Assembly (NCBI RefSeq): GCF_019578655.1 | Contig: NC_063260.1 | Coordinates: 11,100,501 to 11,164,500 of the forward strand | Direction of reading: 5' to 3' | Length of the DNA stretch: 64,000 bases | DNA from: Ricinus communis | Lineage: Eukaryota > Streptophyta > Magnoliopsida > Malpighiales > Euphorbiaceae | Shown: positions 54,372 to 64,000 of the stretch, in pieces | Position numbering within the stretch: the first letter of the stretch is position 1 | How the letters are laid out: every line of letters begins with the position of its first letter | Translations under genes and position numbers: made by a program | The notes under the pieces: generated by a model | What the model saw: the letters and a program-made list of their open reading frames with translations, nothing else | Databases searched by the model: none | What the model was told of the DNA's origin: nothing

Positions 54372-55070
54372 AAGACTTGTTCATGGGCTTGGGTACCCGC
54401 CCGGCCTGCCCAGGCCCGTATTCTTCGGATCGGGCTTGGACAAAATTTATTATGTACAAGTCTGGTCCGATGTCTAGTTTAGTTAGATAAAAAATATGTC
54501 ATACTTAGTACTCGAACCTATGACCTTCAATTTATAATTAAATGCCTTATTACACTTAATTAGTTATTATTTATGTTTATAGTTTTGTTGTTATTAATAA
54601 TATATGTATTTTTAGATAAGTTTATTATTTATATATTGATTTAGCTTACTAGTTATTTTTATTTATATAAAATATTTATTAATTTAAATATTTTTTGTTT
54701 TGTAGGAAATGTGAATTTGCCTTGAAGGAATTTTCATCCATATTGTTGTTCTTTTATTTCAGTTTTTGGAATTTTATTTAGATGGTTAAAAATATTAATC
54801 GATTTTTGTATCTTTATTATCATGATGAACATGATTATTGGGTTTAAATTTTGAATATTTGTGTTGAATTGTCGGCCAGGCCCGACTCAAGCCTGCCCAG
54901 ACCCGGCCAAGGAACATAGGTTTAATAGTTGGCCAGGCCGGGCCGGACTTTTTAAAAAATTTCAAGCTCATGCTTGGATAGAGAGATATTAAAAAATCTT
55001 CGGGCTCGGGCTTATTGAAAAAGTCAGACTCGGCCCGAGCCTGCCCAAGCCTGGCCCATGAATAGGTCTA
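54372..55070. mobile_element. hAT-type non-autonomous element with 8-bp TSD
   Basis: A 699-bp element is flanked by a perfect 8-bp duplication GTGATATG (54364-54371 and 55071-55078). The ends are inverted repeats: the left end AAGACTTGTTCATGGGC matches the right-end reverse complement TAGACCTATTCATGGGC with three differences in 17. GC-rich subterminal arms full of GCCCGGCC / GGCCAGGC words surround an AT-rich centre. An 8-bp target duplication with short TIRs is the hAT pattern. There is no transposase frame, so the element depends on a partner in trans. Confidence 0.85.
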
Positions 55071-55240
55071 GTGATATGGGATCAATAGTAGATTTTCTTC
55101 TAAATCTTTTTGTCAAGACATAGGAACAAAGTTCAAAAGCCCAACCCTAAGAGGATGGGAGCTGTGGTATTCCTTTATATTGTAATTGTTTTCCAAACTT
55201 GAATTGGTTCGATACTTATTTTACAGTTCATATTTCAAGA

Positions 55241-55478
55241 GTGATATATTATAAAGATATACAATTATAAAGCTATTTATTTTTCAATTTTATTTATACA
55301 AATATATAATAATAATAATTGAATTTAGAATTAATGATCAAGCATTCACTGAATTTGTACTGCGTAATTACTATATAATTTTAATTATAAATAACAATAT
55401 AAAATATAAAAAAATTATTAGAATTTATATTCTTTATAATTATTTACACATTAATTTTTTTATATAAACTCTTTCTCT

Positions 55479-55542
<64 letters not shown>

Positions 55543-55903
55543 TATTCATTAATTTTTATTAAAATTATTTACATGCATTAGAATATTTGTTAATTAGTTT
55601 TTGCTCTTTTTTTTAAAGACTTGGCTCATTCACGTACAAACAAGAAGCAAAACCATTAATTCTTTTTCTCATCTCCGCTCAATTCTATATCAGATTCAAC
55701 GTTCACCTTCTGATATTCTTCACTAGAAACATATCTGTGTGTTTCTTTTTTCTTTAGATTGCAAATCGGCTGCTTACCTTTTGCTTAGGTGATTATTAAA
55801 GCGTTTTCTTTGAATAGTAACTGTAACTGAAGAGGAGGAAGAAAAGAACAAGGTCCGTACAAATATAAAACACAAATCCATTATTGCTACTGCCGGCATC
55901 TTC
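55241..55903. repeat. direct repeat D1, left flank of LTR element
   Basis: This ~660-bp block recurs in the same orientation at 63104-63742, immediately outside the other end of the LTR element. In a ~240-base sample (from AAAGACTTGG to AAGGNCNGTAC) I count about 13 substitutions plus a 2-base indel, so roughly 94-95% identity. The main length difference is a TA tract (55482-55538) that is much shorter in the other copy. Confidence 0.85.
55482..55538. repeat. (TA)n microsatellite in D1
   Basis: About 28 uninterrupted TA units. The matching site in the duplicate (63353-63366) has only about 7, showing recent length change at this tract. Confidence 0.9.
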
Positions 55904-55907
55904 AACT

Positions 55908-57205
55908 TGATGTGTCTTTCTTAGTACTTGCAAGTGCACGAACCGTTCTTATAGTAAGGGTAAGTTCACCACGAGGTCAATCTCTCAAGGAACTATGAGG
56001 CCACTTATTATAAAGACTAATTATCAACACAAAACAATAAAAGTAAATCTAAACACTCTAAATCAGTATGTTGAGAGGGTAACATTCATAAAGTAAAATA
56101 ACTAAACAATAAATAGAGATGCAATGCAAATGTAAATGCTTATGACCTAAAACTATATGCTAAAAGTAGTATTTAATCTAGCCATTTACTTAGTAATCTC
56201 CTTGTTTTACTTTAAGCCTAGATCTAATGAATGAGATGGTGATGTGCCTTTTTCTCTAAGTCACTCAAGCTAATGATGCAACCTAGGTTTCTTATACTAA
56301 CATAGATTAAAGTAAAGATGATGTTTCTAATACTTTTAAACCTAAAGATTTTCATAACAATTACTATTGCTAAATTAATATGATGGTTAACTAACAATAA
56401 TAACTGAAACTAATAAAGATATGAAGGTAAAGAAATCATTCATTAAATAAATAAATAACAAGGTTCATACAAAAGTAAAAAGACTAAACTAATCACTTAC
56501 GAAAATAGCCTAACATATTTAACCCAATGATCATGGTATTAAATAAAAATACATAAAAGGGTAAAAACTCCCTATAGATCAAGAATTTCTTCAAGTAGGA
56601 AGAAGATTGGTCCTCAGTCTCCACTTCTTGAAAAGCTCCTTAGATCCTAAAAAGAGTAATGAAAACTAAAACTATATGTTTATGGAAAACTGTAGAGAAT
56701 TATGGAGAGAATAATGGTGGCAAGTGTAGAGAGTAGTTAGAAGAAAACTCCCCCTCTTCTTCCTTCTTCCTCCTCCTCCCTTTTTTTTCTTTAGGGTTTT
56801 TCAAAGATTTATATAGAGGAGAGTCCTCCTCTAAATAAATCTCTCTAGAGATGAGTATATTAATATAAGTCTATCTAATAGATAAGACTTTAAGTATCTT
56901 AATCTCCACCAAATACTATATCATAAATAACTCTTAATATAAATCCTAATAATTATACAAAATGACTAAAATATCCCTTGGGCCTTATAATTAGCAGTCT
57001 ATGCGTCTTAATCTTGGGCCTTGACACGAATATGTCCCATTAAGCTTCTTTTAGCTCCATATTTTCCTATTTTTGCTAATATTCCTGAAAATAGACAATT
57101 AAGTTTAAGTGAGGCAAAACCACATATTTTCACCATTTTATATGTAGAAATATATCATTAAAGCTTTAAAATACCCTTAAATATCTACATAATTTGGACC
57201 GATCA
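55908..57205 (-). repeat. LTR (3' LTR in element orientation)
   Basis: A 1298-bp terminal repeat beginning TG and ending CA, matching the copy at 61808-63101. Next to its inner edge, on the minus strand, the sequence TTTAGGGGTATT abuts TGATCGG and is a plausible polypurine tract. Confidence 0.9.
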
Positions 57206-57660
57206 AATACCCCTAAATTTAAATTTTTACTTGTCCTCAAGTAAATAGCAACTGAGAATTAACTTTTGCGAAAATCATGAAAAACATCCCTACTCAGCTT
57301 AAAGATATTATTCAAAAGAATCTCACTAATGCAAAGATCATGTCAACCCAAGAAAATTTGAGTCATAATAATTTTCTTTAAAAATATAAACTCAATCATT
57401 GTTAATCAAAAGACTCAAGCATCCAATCCTTCACACCTGTTTCACAACAAATAGTTTAACTCATCTTCAAAGGATACAACTATGATGCATAATCCAAATT
57501 ATCATAACCTTATTCAAAAAGAAAAAACCTTCATTAAAAAACAAGAGATTAAAAGGCATTTATTACTTGCTTTTGAAGCTCTTATACTTTTTCTTTTCTT
57601 TATACCCCTTGGATTTTAATTTTTGATACTTGGGGTACTTCTTTCTTTCTTGAGATATTA

Positions 57661-57812
57661 TGCCTTTTTATGCAAATACAAACATGGGTAATGAATGCAC
57701 CTAGTTACTCAACAAAACATACATCAAGATGCTTTGCATACTCATAATCTTAATTGCCTTTTTACGCGAAAATCGACATTGGTCATGAAGATCCCTGGTT
57801 ACTAAGCAACTA
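57661..57812. repeat. local direct repeat inside LTR element (94-bp offset)
   Basis: A ~55-base segment starting TGCCTTTTTATGC at 57661 recurs starting TGCCTTTTTACGC at 57755, both ending in a GGTTACTAAGCAAC / TAGTTACTCAAC-type sequence. It is diverged and noncoding. Confidence 0.6.
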
Positions 57813-58689
57813 AAATTAGCGGAGTAGAGTTATTAAACTTAGAGCTTTAAACTTGCCCATATCATATCTCACAAACTTAGGCAAGCCAATTTAATAACAA
57901 GAAAATGATAATCTAAATCATACACTTCTAATCATACCCATGCTGAATGTTGCTAAACTATTCATCATGTCCATATACAAAAGTTGAACACTTGATCATT
58001 TAAGTGCAAATAACTCATGAGTTCATATTTATACATGTTAAAAACTAACTCAAGAGTTCAAGAATCTTAATATAATAGCATTCTTTTATCGACTCTTATA
58101 TAGAACAATAAGAAAAAGCTGAGTGGAAAATTTTAAAATTTTGCAAAAGATTAAACAAAGTTGCTAATTCTCATATGGCATGACATAAAAAATTTAATCG
58201 AAGTAATATTCTATTTCCATTCCTCCCCCACACTTAAATTTGACATTGTCCTCAATGTCATTATATATATAAAAATAAAGAACAAAAAGAGAGAAAAAAT
58301 ATAGAATACTCCCCTGGAATTTTGCAATGCATAGTAAGCCATGAACTTGAATTCCAATCTCCACCATCCAAACCTTTGAAGCACACTTGAACACACATCA
58401 TTGATAATTATAAAAGAAATAAAGAAATAAAAAATTAAAAAAAATAATAAAGAATTAAAAATAATAAATTATCCTAAACATACTAGAAAGACTAAATCCT
58501 AAGATAATTAAAAGTTAGGTCCTAATAAATAAATATAAATTCTAGAATAAAATTTAAAATAAAGTCCTAAATCAATGATATGACTATTTATGTGGAGGAG
58601 ATGAATATATATTTAATTTTAAAAAAGGGTATTTTAACTAAAAATAATTCATAATCAATCCCAATTCTTGGATTTAATTATTTTAATTT

Positions 58690-58925
58690 TTGCTGTCGTT
58701 AAGCTATGGGCTGCCCGCTCGTTGGCCAGCGTGCCTATGTTTGCAGGCCTCGCTGTCATGTGGCCCTGGTTGCCCGCGAGGTCGCGGCTTCGGCGGCGAC
58801 ATAATGGCTCTCGAGGAGCATCCGTGACCCGCCGCGGGCCCGTTGTCTCGCCTCACGGCCCGTGTCGTCTTTCTTTAGTTCTTTATGGCCCGTGTGAAAA
58901 TTCGCTCGTAACGTGGCTCGCTCAA
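58690..58925. other. GC-rich patch inside the LTR element
   Basis: About 235 bases of strikingly GC-rich sequence rich in GCCCG/CGGCCCGT words, sitting in a surround of AT-rich element DNA. An 80-odd-codon plus-strand frame crosses it but has no recognisable family. It lies where pol would normally be, so it may be a captured foreign fragment. Its origin is unknown. Confidence 0.5.
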
Positions 58926-59289
58926 TTTTTTTTCGAGCTTTAATTGCTTCTCATGGAGACATATTGCCTTTTGGGGATCAAATACAATCCTACAAGATAG
59001 ACATAAAATAAATAAAAAATAGAAAAATAATAAATAAATAAATAAATAAAATAATAAAAAAAATAAAAAAAAAAAGAAAAAAAAGAAAAAAATACCTTAA
59101 ATGCATAAAAATAAAAATACAATTGATAAGTTTATTGTCTATAGCTAAACATTCCTGATTATGCTCATGGTGGGCGTTCATCTGCACACTCCACCTCTTT
59201 GTCATAAGCCATTCCTTTCAAGTATGGCTTCGTACTTTTAATGCAAACATCGAAAGTGTTAGGAAAGCTCTTGTCAATTAGAATGGAAT

Positions 59290-59946
59290 ATCATTATATA
59301 ATTGTTCATAAATAAGAGAATCTAAATAATTATATGAACACTTATCGATAGTAGATTTAGGAGATAAAGTTAGAGAATCAAACACTTTAAGTTCCACAGT
59401 TTCTCCTAAAACTGTCATGGTAAGTTTTCCATCATGCACATCAATCACAGTTCTAGTAGTTGCCATGAAAAGTCTACCAAGGAGTATAGTTTGCTCTTTA
59501 TCCCTTATTGGTGTGTTTTCCATGTCAAGCACTACAAAATCAATAGGAATTATTAACTTACCTACTTATACTAGCAAGTCTTCGACTATACCTCTAGGAT
59601 ATTTTATCGATCTATCAGCAAATTGTAGAGACATAGTAGTAGGCTTCAACTCTCTCAAGCCAAGTTGTTCACAAATCGAATAAGGCATCAAGTTGATGCT
59701 TGCTCCCAAATCTAACATGGCTTTTGTATGCTTTTTATTACCTATTGTAATATCAATGATGAAGCTACCAAGATCCTTCATCTTAAAGGGCAATTGATGT
59801 TGAAGCATTACACTTGCTATTTGTACTTTTTCGTTGTCCGCATATCGTCTTTTGTTGGTGTTCAACTCTTTAAAGAATTTTGCATAAGCTGGTTTATTCC
59901 TAATAACATCCAATAAAGCTAAGTTAGTATTAATTTTATAGAGCAT
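59290..59946 (-). pseudogene. retroelement aspartic protease, broken
   Basis: A minus-strand frame contains the retropepsin active-site region AMLDLGASINLMPYSICEQL (Asp-Leu-Gly rather than the more common Asp-Ser/Thr-Gly, as is normal in Athila-type elements). A following in-frame part (VLDMENTPIRDKEQTILLGR, then ATTRTVIDVHDGKL) resembles the C-terminal half of these proteases. A stop codon separates the halves near 59563. No reverse transcriptase follows. Confidence 0.75.
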
Positions 59947-60130
59947 CTCAATATTTTCAAAAAAAATTATCCTTTTTGCTCTCTTTTGGTTGGTTTAGAA
60001 AAGGAATAGGTAGTCTATAAGGCTGAGCTGTCTTATGAAATTCAGGTCCAGAAAATGCTTCATTTTCTTTCTTTTCAAGCCTAAGATTAGACTTTATTTT
60101 TTCTTCCTTTTGCATGCTCTCCTTATTGAT

Positions 60131-61520
60131 TTAAACTAATCCATCATTTTTAGGTGTACCTACATAAGAAGAAGAATTCCTTTCAGTTTCCATAGCAATA
60201 TTATCGACAACCTTACATTTTCTAATAGTAGTAATGGAATTGGCTTGTTCAGGTTGATTTGATAGTTTCTCTTTATTGAGCTCTTCAATAATTTGTTCCA
60301 TTTGAGCTTCTAAACATTTTAGTGAAGCCTCAATGGAATCTGTCTTTTTCTCATTCCTCTTCATCCTATCATGAGAAGCCATCATAAATGATTGAAGTGT
60401 TTCTTCCAAACTTGGCTTCTTTTGTTCATTAGATCAAAAAGTTTGTTCTTGATCTTGAAAGAAAGGATTGGAGTCCCTTTGGAATTGAGAATATTGGTCT
60501 TGGTAATGAGGTTGATTTTAATTTCTCAATAATTGTGGTGCGTTTTGGTCATTGTATTTCCAAGAAAAATTTGGATGGTTTCTCCAACCTGTATTATATG
60601 TGTTGGAATAAGGGTCATTCATAGGATGCATAGGTTGGTAAGAATCCATCAAATTTGTTTGGTCATACATATTTCCTCTGTAATTATCAAAAGATGAACA
60701 AACATTAGCACTATGACCATAAATACCACAAATACCACATACCTCATTATTTGGTGAGTTTTTTTGTTGAAGTAAGCATCTTAACTTGCTTAGTCAATTC
60801 AACCGATTGCATTATCATCTCACTACTAGCTACTACTTCATTTACTTCTACTCTCTTTGTCCTCACAATCTTTTGTTGAGAATTGGCTCCTAACATCTCA
60901 AAGATGTCATAAACCTCATCAGGTGTCCTTTCTAACATAGCACCCCTAGCTGCATTATCAAGCATACATTGATATTGGTGTGTCAACCCATCATAAAATG
61001 ATTGGTTAGTTATTGGAAGTGGGAATCTATGGTGTGCGCATTGTAATAAAAGTGATTTGAAGCGATCCATGCTTCATGAAAAGATTCAGCATTCTTTTGA
61101 TAAAAATTAAAAATTTCACCTCTTAATTCTTTGGTTTTTTGTTGTGAGTAAAATCTACTCATAAACTTTTGATAAATTTTATTCCAATTTCTCAAAGAAT
61201 TTGGAGGCAAGGTCATTAACCAAGCCTTTGCTCTTTCTTTCAATGAATAAGGGAAACACCTCATTTTTAGTTGATCCTCATTAAGTCCAGATAATGGAAA
61301 AGTATGAACTATGGCATAAAATTCTCTAATGAATGTTAATGCATCCTCACTAGACATACCATAAAATGAAGGAAGTATATTAAAATGAATGCTCTTAAGT
61401 TCATAATTCCTAGATGTATCACCTAGAACTATGCATGAAGTAGCGTTACCAATTGTAGGCAGTGCATAATCTTTCATTGCCATTCATCTTTCAACTCCTA
61501 TTTCTCTTGGTGGGTTTGCC
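60131..61520 (-). pseudogene. Gypsy gag polyprotein, broken
   Basis: The minus strand encodes a retrotransposon gag core recognisable from EDALTFIREFYAIVHTFPLS and LKERAKAWLMTLPPNSLRNW. It continues past a frameshift near 61070 into MDRFKSLLLQCAHHRFPLPI, then LERTPDEVYDIFEML. A CCHC zinc knuckle with exact C-x2-C-x4-H-x4-C spacing (CGICGIYGHSANVC) follows at about 60700-60745. A Gln/Asn-rich stretch and a coiled-coil-like tail (60131-60409) come after it. An in-frame TGA lies just upstream of 61483, where the reading frame appears to begin further back (near 61520), and stops occur near 60520 and 60437. It is therefore not translatable as one protein. Confidence 0.85.
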
Positions 61521-61783
61521 ATGATATCAACTTCTTCTTTTGATTCTTCTTCTAGTTGTTTCCTACTAAGCATACAAAACAAAAGAAAATTTCATATTAA
61601 AAGAAAAACTTAAAAATAAAATTTACAGACAAAATAAAAACACATAAACAAAACAAATCAGAAAACACAAAACAAACAAACAAAACAAAAACACATAAAC
61701 AAAATAAATCACAAAACATAAAACAAACTAACAAACACAAGACACTTTTGATAATCAATCAATATAATAAATTTGGACAAAGT

Positions 61784-61801
61784 TCCCCGGCAACGGCGCC
61801 A
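61784..61801 (-). other. primer-binding site, tRNA-Asp type
   Basis: TGGCGCCGTTGCCGGGGA on the minus strand lies seven bases inside the 5' LTR (in element orientation). It is the complement of the tRNA-Asp 3' end and is characteristic of Athila and related non-chromoviral Gypsy elements. It fixes the element's orientation. Confidence 0.9.
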
Positions 61802-61807
61802 AAAACT

Positions 61808-63101
61808 TGATGTGTCTTTTTTAGTACTCGCAAGTGCACGAACCGTTCCTCTAGTAAGGGTAAGTTAACCACGAGGTCGATCTCTCAAGGAACTATGAGG
61901 CCACTTATTAAACACTAATTATCAACACAAAATAATAAAAGTAAATCTAAACACTCTAAATCAGTATGTTGAGAAGGTAACATTCATAAAGTAAAATAAC
62001 TAAACAATAAATAAATATGCAATGCAAATGCTTATGATCTAAAACTATATTCTAAAAATAGTATTTAATCTAGCCATTTACTTAGTAATCTCCTTGTTTT
62101 ACTTTAAGCCTAGATCTAATGAATGGGATGGTGATGTGCCTTTTTCCATAAGTCACTCAAGCTAATGATGCAACCTAGGTTTCTTATACCAACATAGATT
62201 AAAGTAAAGATGATGTTTCTAATACTTTTAAACTTAAAGATTTTCATAACAATTACTATTGCTAAATTAATATGATGGTTAACTAACAATAATAACTGAA
62301 ACTAATAATGATATGAAGATAAATAAATCATTTATTAAATAAATAAATAACAAGGTTCATACAAAAGTAAAAAGACTAAACTAAACACTTATGAAAACTA
62401 GTCTAACATATTTAACCCAATGATCATAGTATTAAATAGAAAGACATAAAAAGGTAAAAATTCCCTCTAGATCAAGAATTTCTTCAAGTAGGAAGAAGAT
62501 TGGTCCTCAGTCTCCACTTCTTGAAAAGCTCCTTAGATCCTAAAAAGAGTAATGAAAACTAAAACTATATGTTTATGGAAAACTGTAGAGAATTATGGAG
62601 AGAATAATGGTGGCAGGTGTAGATAGTATGTAGGAGAAAACTCCCCTCCTTCTTCCTTCTTCCTCCTCCTTCTTTTTTTCTTCTTTAGGGTTTTTCAGAG
62701 ATTTATATAGAGGAGAGTCCTCCTTTAAATAAATCTTTCTAGAGATGAGTATATTAATATAAGTCTATCTAATAAATAAGACTTTAAGTATCTTAATCTC
62801 CACCAAATACTATCTCATAAATAACTCATAATATAAATCCTAATAATTATACAAAATGACTAAAATATCCCTTGGGCCTTATAATTAGCAGTCTATGCGT
62901 CTTAATCTTGGTTCTTGACACGAATATGTCCCATTAAGCTTCTTTTAGCTCCATATTTTCCTCTTTTTGCTAATATTCCTGAAAATAGACAATTAAGCTT
63001 AAGTGAGGCAAAACCACATATTTTCACCATTTTATATATAGAAATATATCATTAAAATTTTAAAATACCTTTAAATATCTATACATAATTTGGACCGATC
63101 A
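61808..63101 (-). repeat. LTR (5' LTR in element orientation)
   Basis: A 1294-bp terminal repeat matching 55908-57205. It lies next to the primer-binding site, so in element orientation it is the upstream, promoter-bearing LTR. Confidence 0.9.
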
Positions 63102-63103
63102 AA

Positions 63104-63742
63104 TGAGATATTATAATCATGAAAGATATACAATTATAAAGCTATTTATTTTTTAATTTTATTTATACAAATATGTAATAATAATTGAATTTAGAATTAG
63201 TGACCAAGCATTCATTGAATTGTGTACTGCGTAATTACTATATAATTTTAATTATAAATAACAATATAAAATATAAAAAAATTAATTGAATTTATATTCC
63301 TTATAATTATTTACACATATTACTTTTTTTATATAAACTCTTTCTCTCTCTTTATATATATATATAAATAAATATTTATTATTCATTAATTTTTTATTAA
63401 AATTCTTTACACATATTAAAATGTTTGTTAATTAGTTTTTGCTCTTTTTTTAAAGACTTGGTTCATTCATGTACAAACAAGAAGCAAAACCATTAATCCT
63501 TTTTCTCATCTCTACTCAATTCTATATTAGATTCAACGTTCACCTTCTGATATTCTTCAGTAGAAACATATCTTTGTGTTTCTTTTTTCTTTAGATTGCA
63601 AATCGGCATTGCTTACCTTTTGCTTAGGTGATTATTAAAGCGTTTTCTTTGAATAGTAACTGTAACTGAAGAGGAGGAAGAAGAGAACAAGGCCTGTACA
63701 AATATAAAACACAAATCTATTACTGCTACTGCTGGCATCTTC
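63104..63742. repeat. direct repeat D2, right flank of LTR element
   Basis: Second copy of the block at 55241-55903. It ends at GGCATCTTC like D1, but then continues into unique sequence, whereas D1 runs straight into the LTR. That makes D2 the likely continuation of the original locus. Confidence 0.85.
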
Positions 63743-64000
63743 GAACAAAAACTCATACGGTGAGCAAATATAGTTTGATAAGTTAAAACCTTATAGTTTT
63801 GTATGACATTTGATGGGCGAGAAGATGATTATGATAAAAGAAATTAAAATACAAGAACTTAAAAAACAGACTGACAAGAGCCAGAAAAGGAAAGTTTGAA
63901 ATAGAAAAAGATAATCTGAAATTCAAGCATGGATCTTTTAACAAAAGATATCAAAAATTAAAAACAAAGAGTATTAGGGTAAGTTAAGATGTACAGTTAT
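63743..64000. other. unassigned right end of window
   Basis: No gene recognised. The D block together with this sequence could be the upstream or leader region of a gene beyond the window, given the drop in AT content, but nothing proves it. Confidence 0.3.

Larger units (their letters stand above)
55908..63101 (-). mobile_element. Gypsy (Athila-like) LTR retrotransposon, non-autonomous: gag and protease remnants only
   Basis: The two LTRs (55908-57205 and 61808-63101) begin TGATGTGTCTT and end GGACCGATCA on the plus strand. The element reads leftward: just inside the right-hand LTR, 61784-61801 on the minus strand is TGGCGCCGTTGCCGGGGA, the primer-binding site complementary to tRNA-Asp used by Athila-type elements. 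Then follow a broken gag (about 60131-61520) with a CCHC zinc knuckle, and a retropepsin-like protease (about 59290-59946). From 59270 to 57206 no reverse transcriptase, RNase H or integrase motif is visible, so it cannot move by itself. In the first ~135 LTR bases I count about eight differences, suggesting roughly 94-95% identity and fairly recent insertion. Five-base target duplications are absent (CAACT versus AATGA outside the LTRs). Confidence 0.88.

Noticed and set aside
58668..58943. 91-codon plus-strand open frame over the GC-rich patch
   Set aside because: Arginine/proline-rich composition follows from the GC content, it has no family match, and it runs opposite to the retroelement.
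55241..63742. Idea that the D blocks are part of longer LTRs
   Set aside because: D lies outside both LTRs in the order D-LTR-internal-LTR-D; longer LTRs would need the same D-LTR order at both ends. The LTRs also have proper TG...CA ends and an adjacent primer site.

Overview
This is plant nuclear DNA. It is AT-rich, its genes have many GT-AG introns, and they encode eudicot proteins (an FKF1-type clock photoreceptor, a DRP1 dynamin, a MACPF protein, a class II trehalose-6-phosphate synthase, a homeodomain-less KNOX protein and a CCoAOMT-like methyltransferase). A rosid, perhaps Malpighiales/Euphorbiaceae, would fit. That placement is an impression from protein similarity, not a measurement.

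Layout. 1-652 (+) is the 3' end of an FKF1/ADO3 gene. 653-4100 is intergenic and holds a decayed LRR relic near 3 kb. 4101-12521 (-) is a 16-exon DRP1C-like dynamin. 15017-21032 (-) is an 8-exon MACPF gene, with an 850-bp Mutator-like element inside one intron. 21.1-34.6 kb has no recognisable intact gene: it is very AT-rich and contains three separate families of local tandem repeats and a few coding-like relics. 35173-38646 (-) is TPS6, with a probable spliced leader carrying small upstream ORFs. 39.5-50.6 kb is mostly unassigned AT-rich DNA with one MITE-like element. 50723-51690 (+) is a KNATM-type gene that converges on 52052-53538 (-), a TSM1/CCoAOMT-like methyltransferase. From 54.3 kb onward the window is transposon-dominated: a 699-bp hAT-type element with a perfect 8-bp target duplication, then a ~7.2-kb Gypsy/Athila-like LTR element (55908-63101, minus orientation). 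That element keeps a broken gag and protease but shows no reverse transcriptase or integrase, and it is bracketed by a ~650-bp direct duplication.

The six genes do not form a pathway. Their significance together is positional. From remembered Arabidopsis locus codes they alternate between two Arabidopsis segments (At1g67.98-68.05 and At1g14.76-14.83), each in consistent order. That pattern is expected if this window keeps the ancestral gene order which Arabidopsis split by duplication and reciprocal gene loss.

No clearly new biochemical system was seen. The strongest leads are the interleaved synteny, the non-autonomous LTR element with its unusual flanking duplication and GC-rich patch, the homeodomain-less KNOX gene, and the uORF-bearing TPS6 leader.
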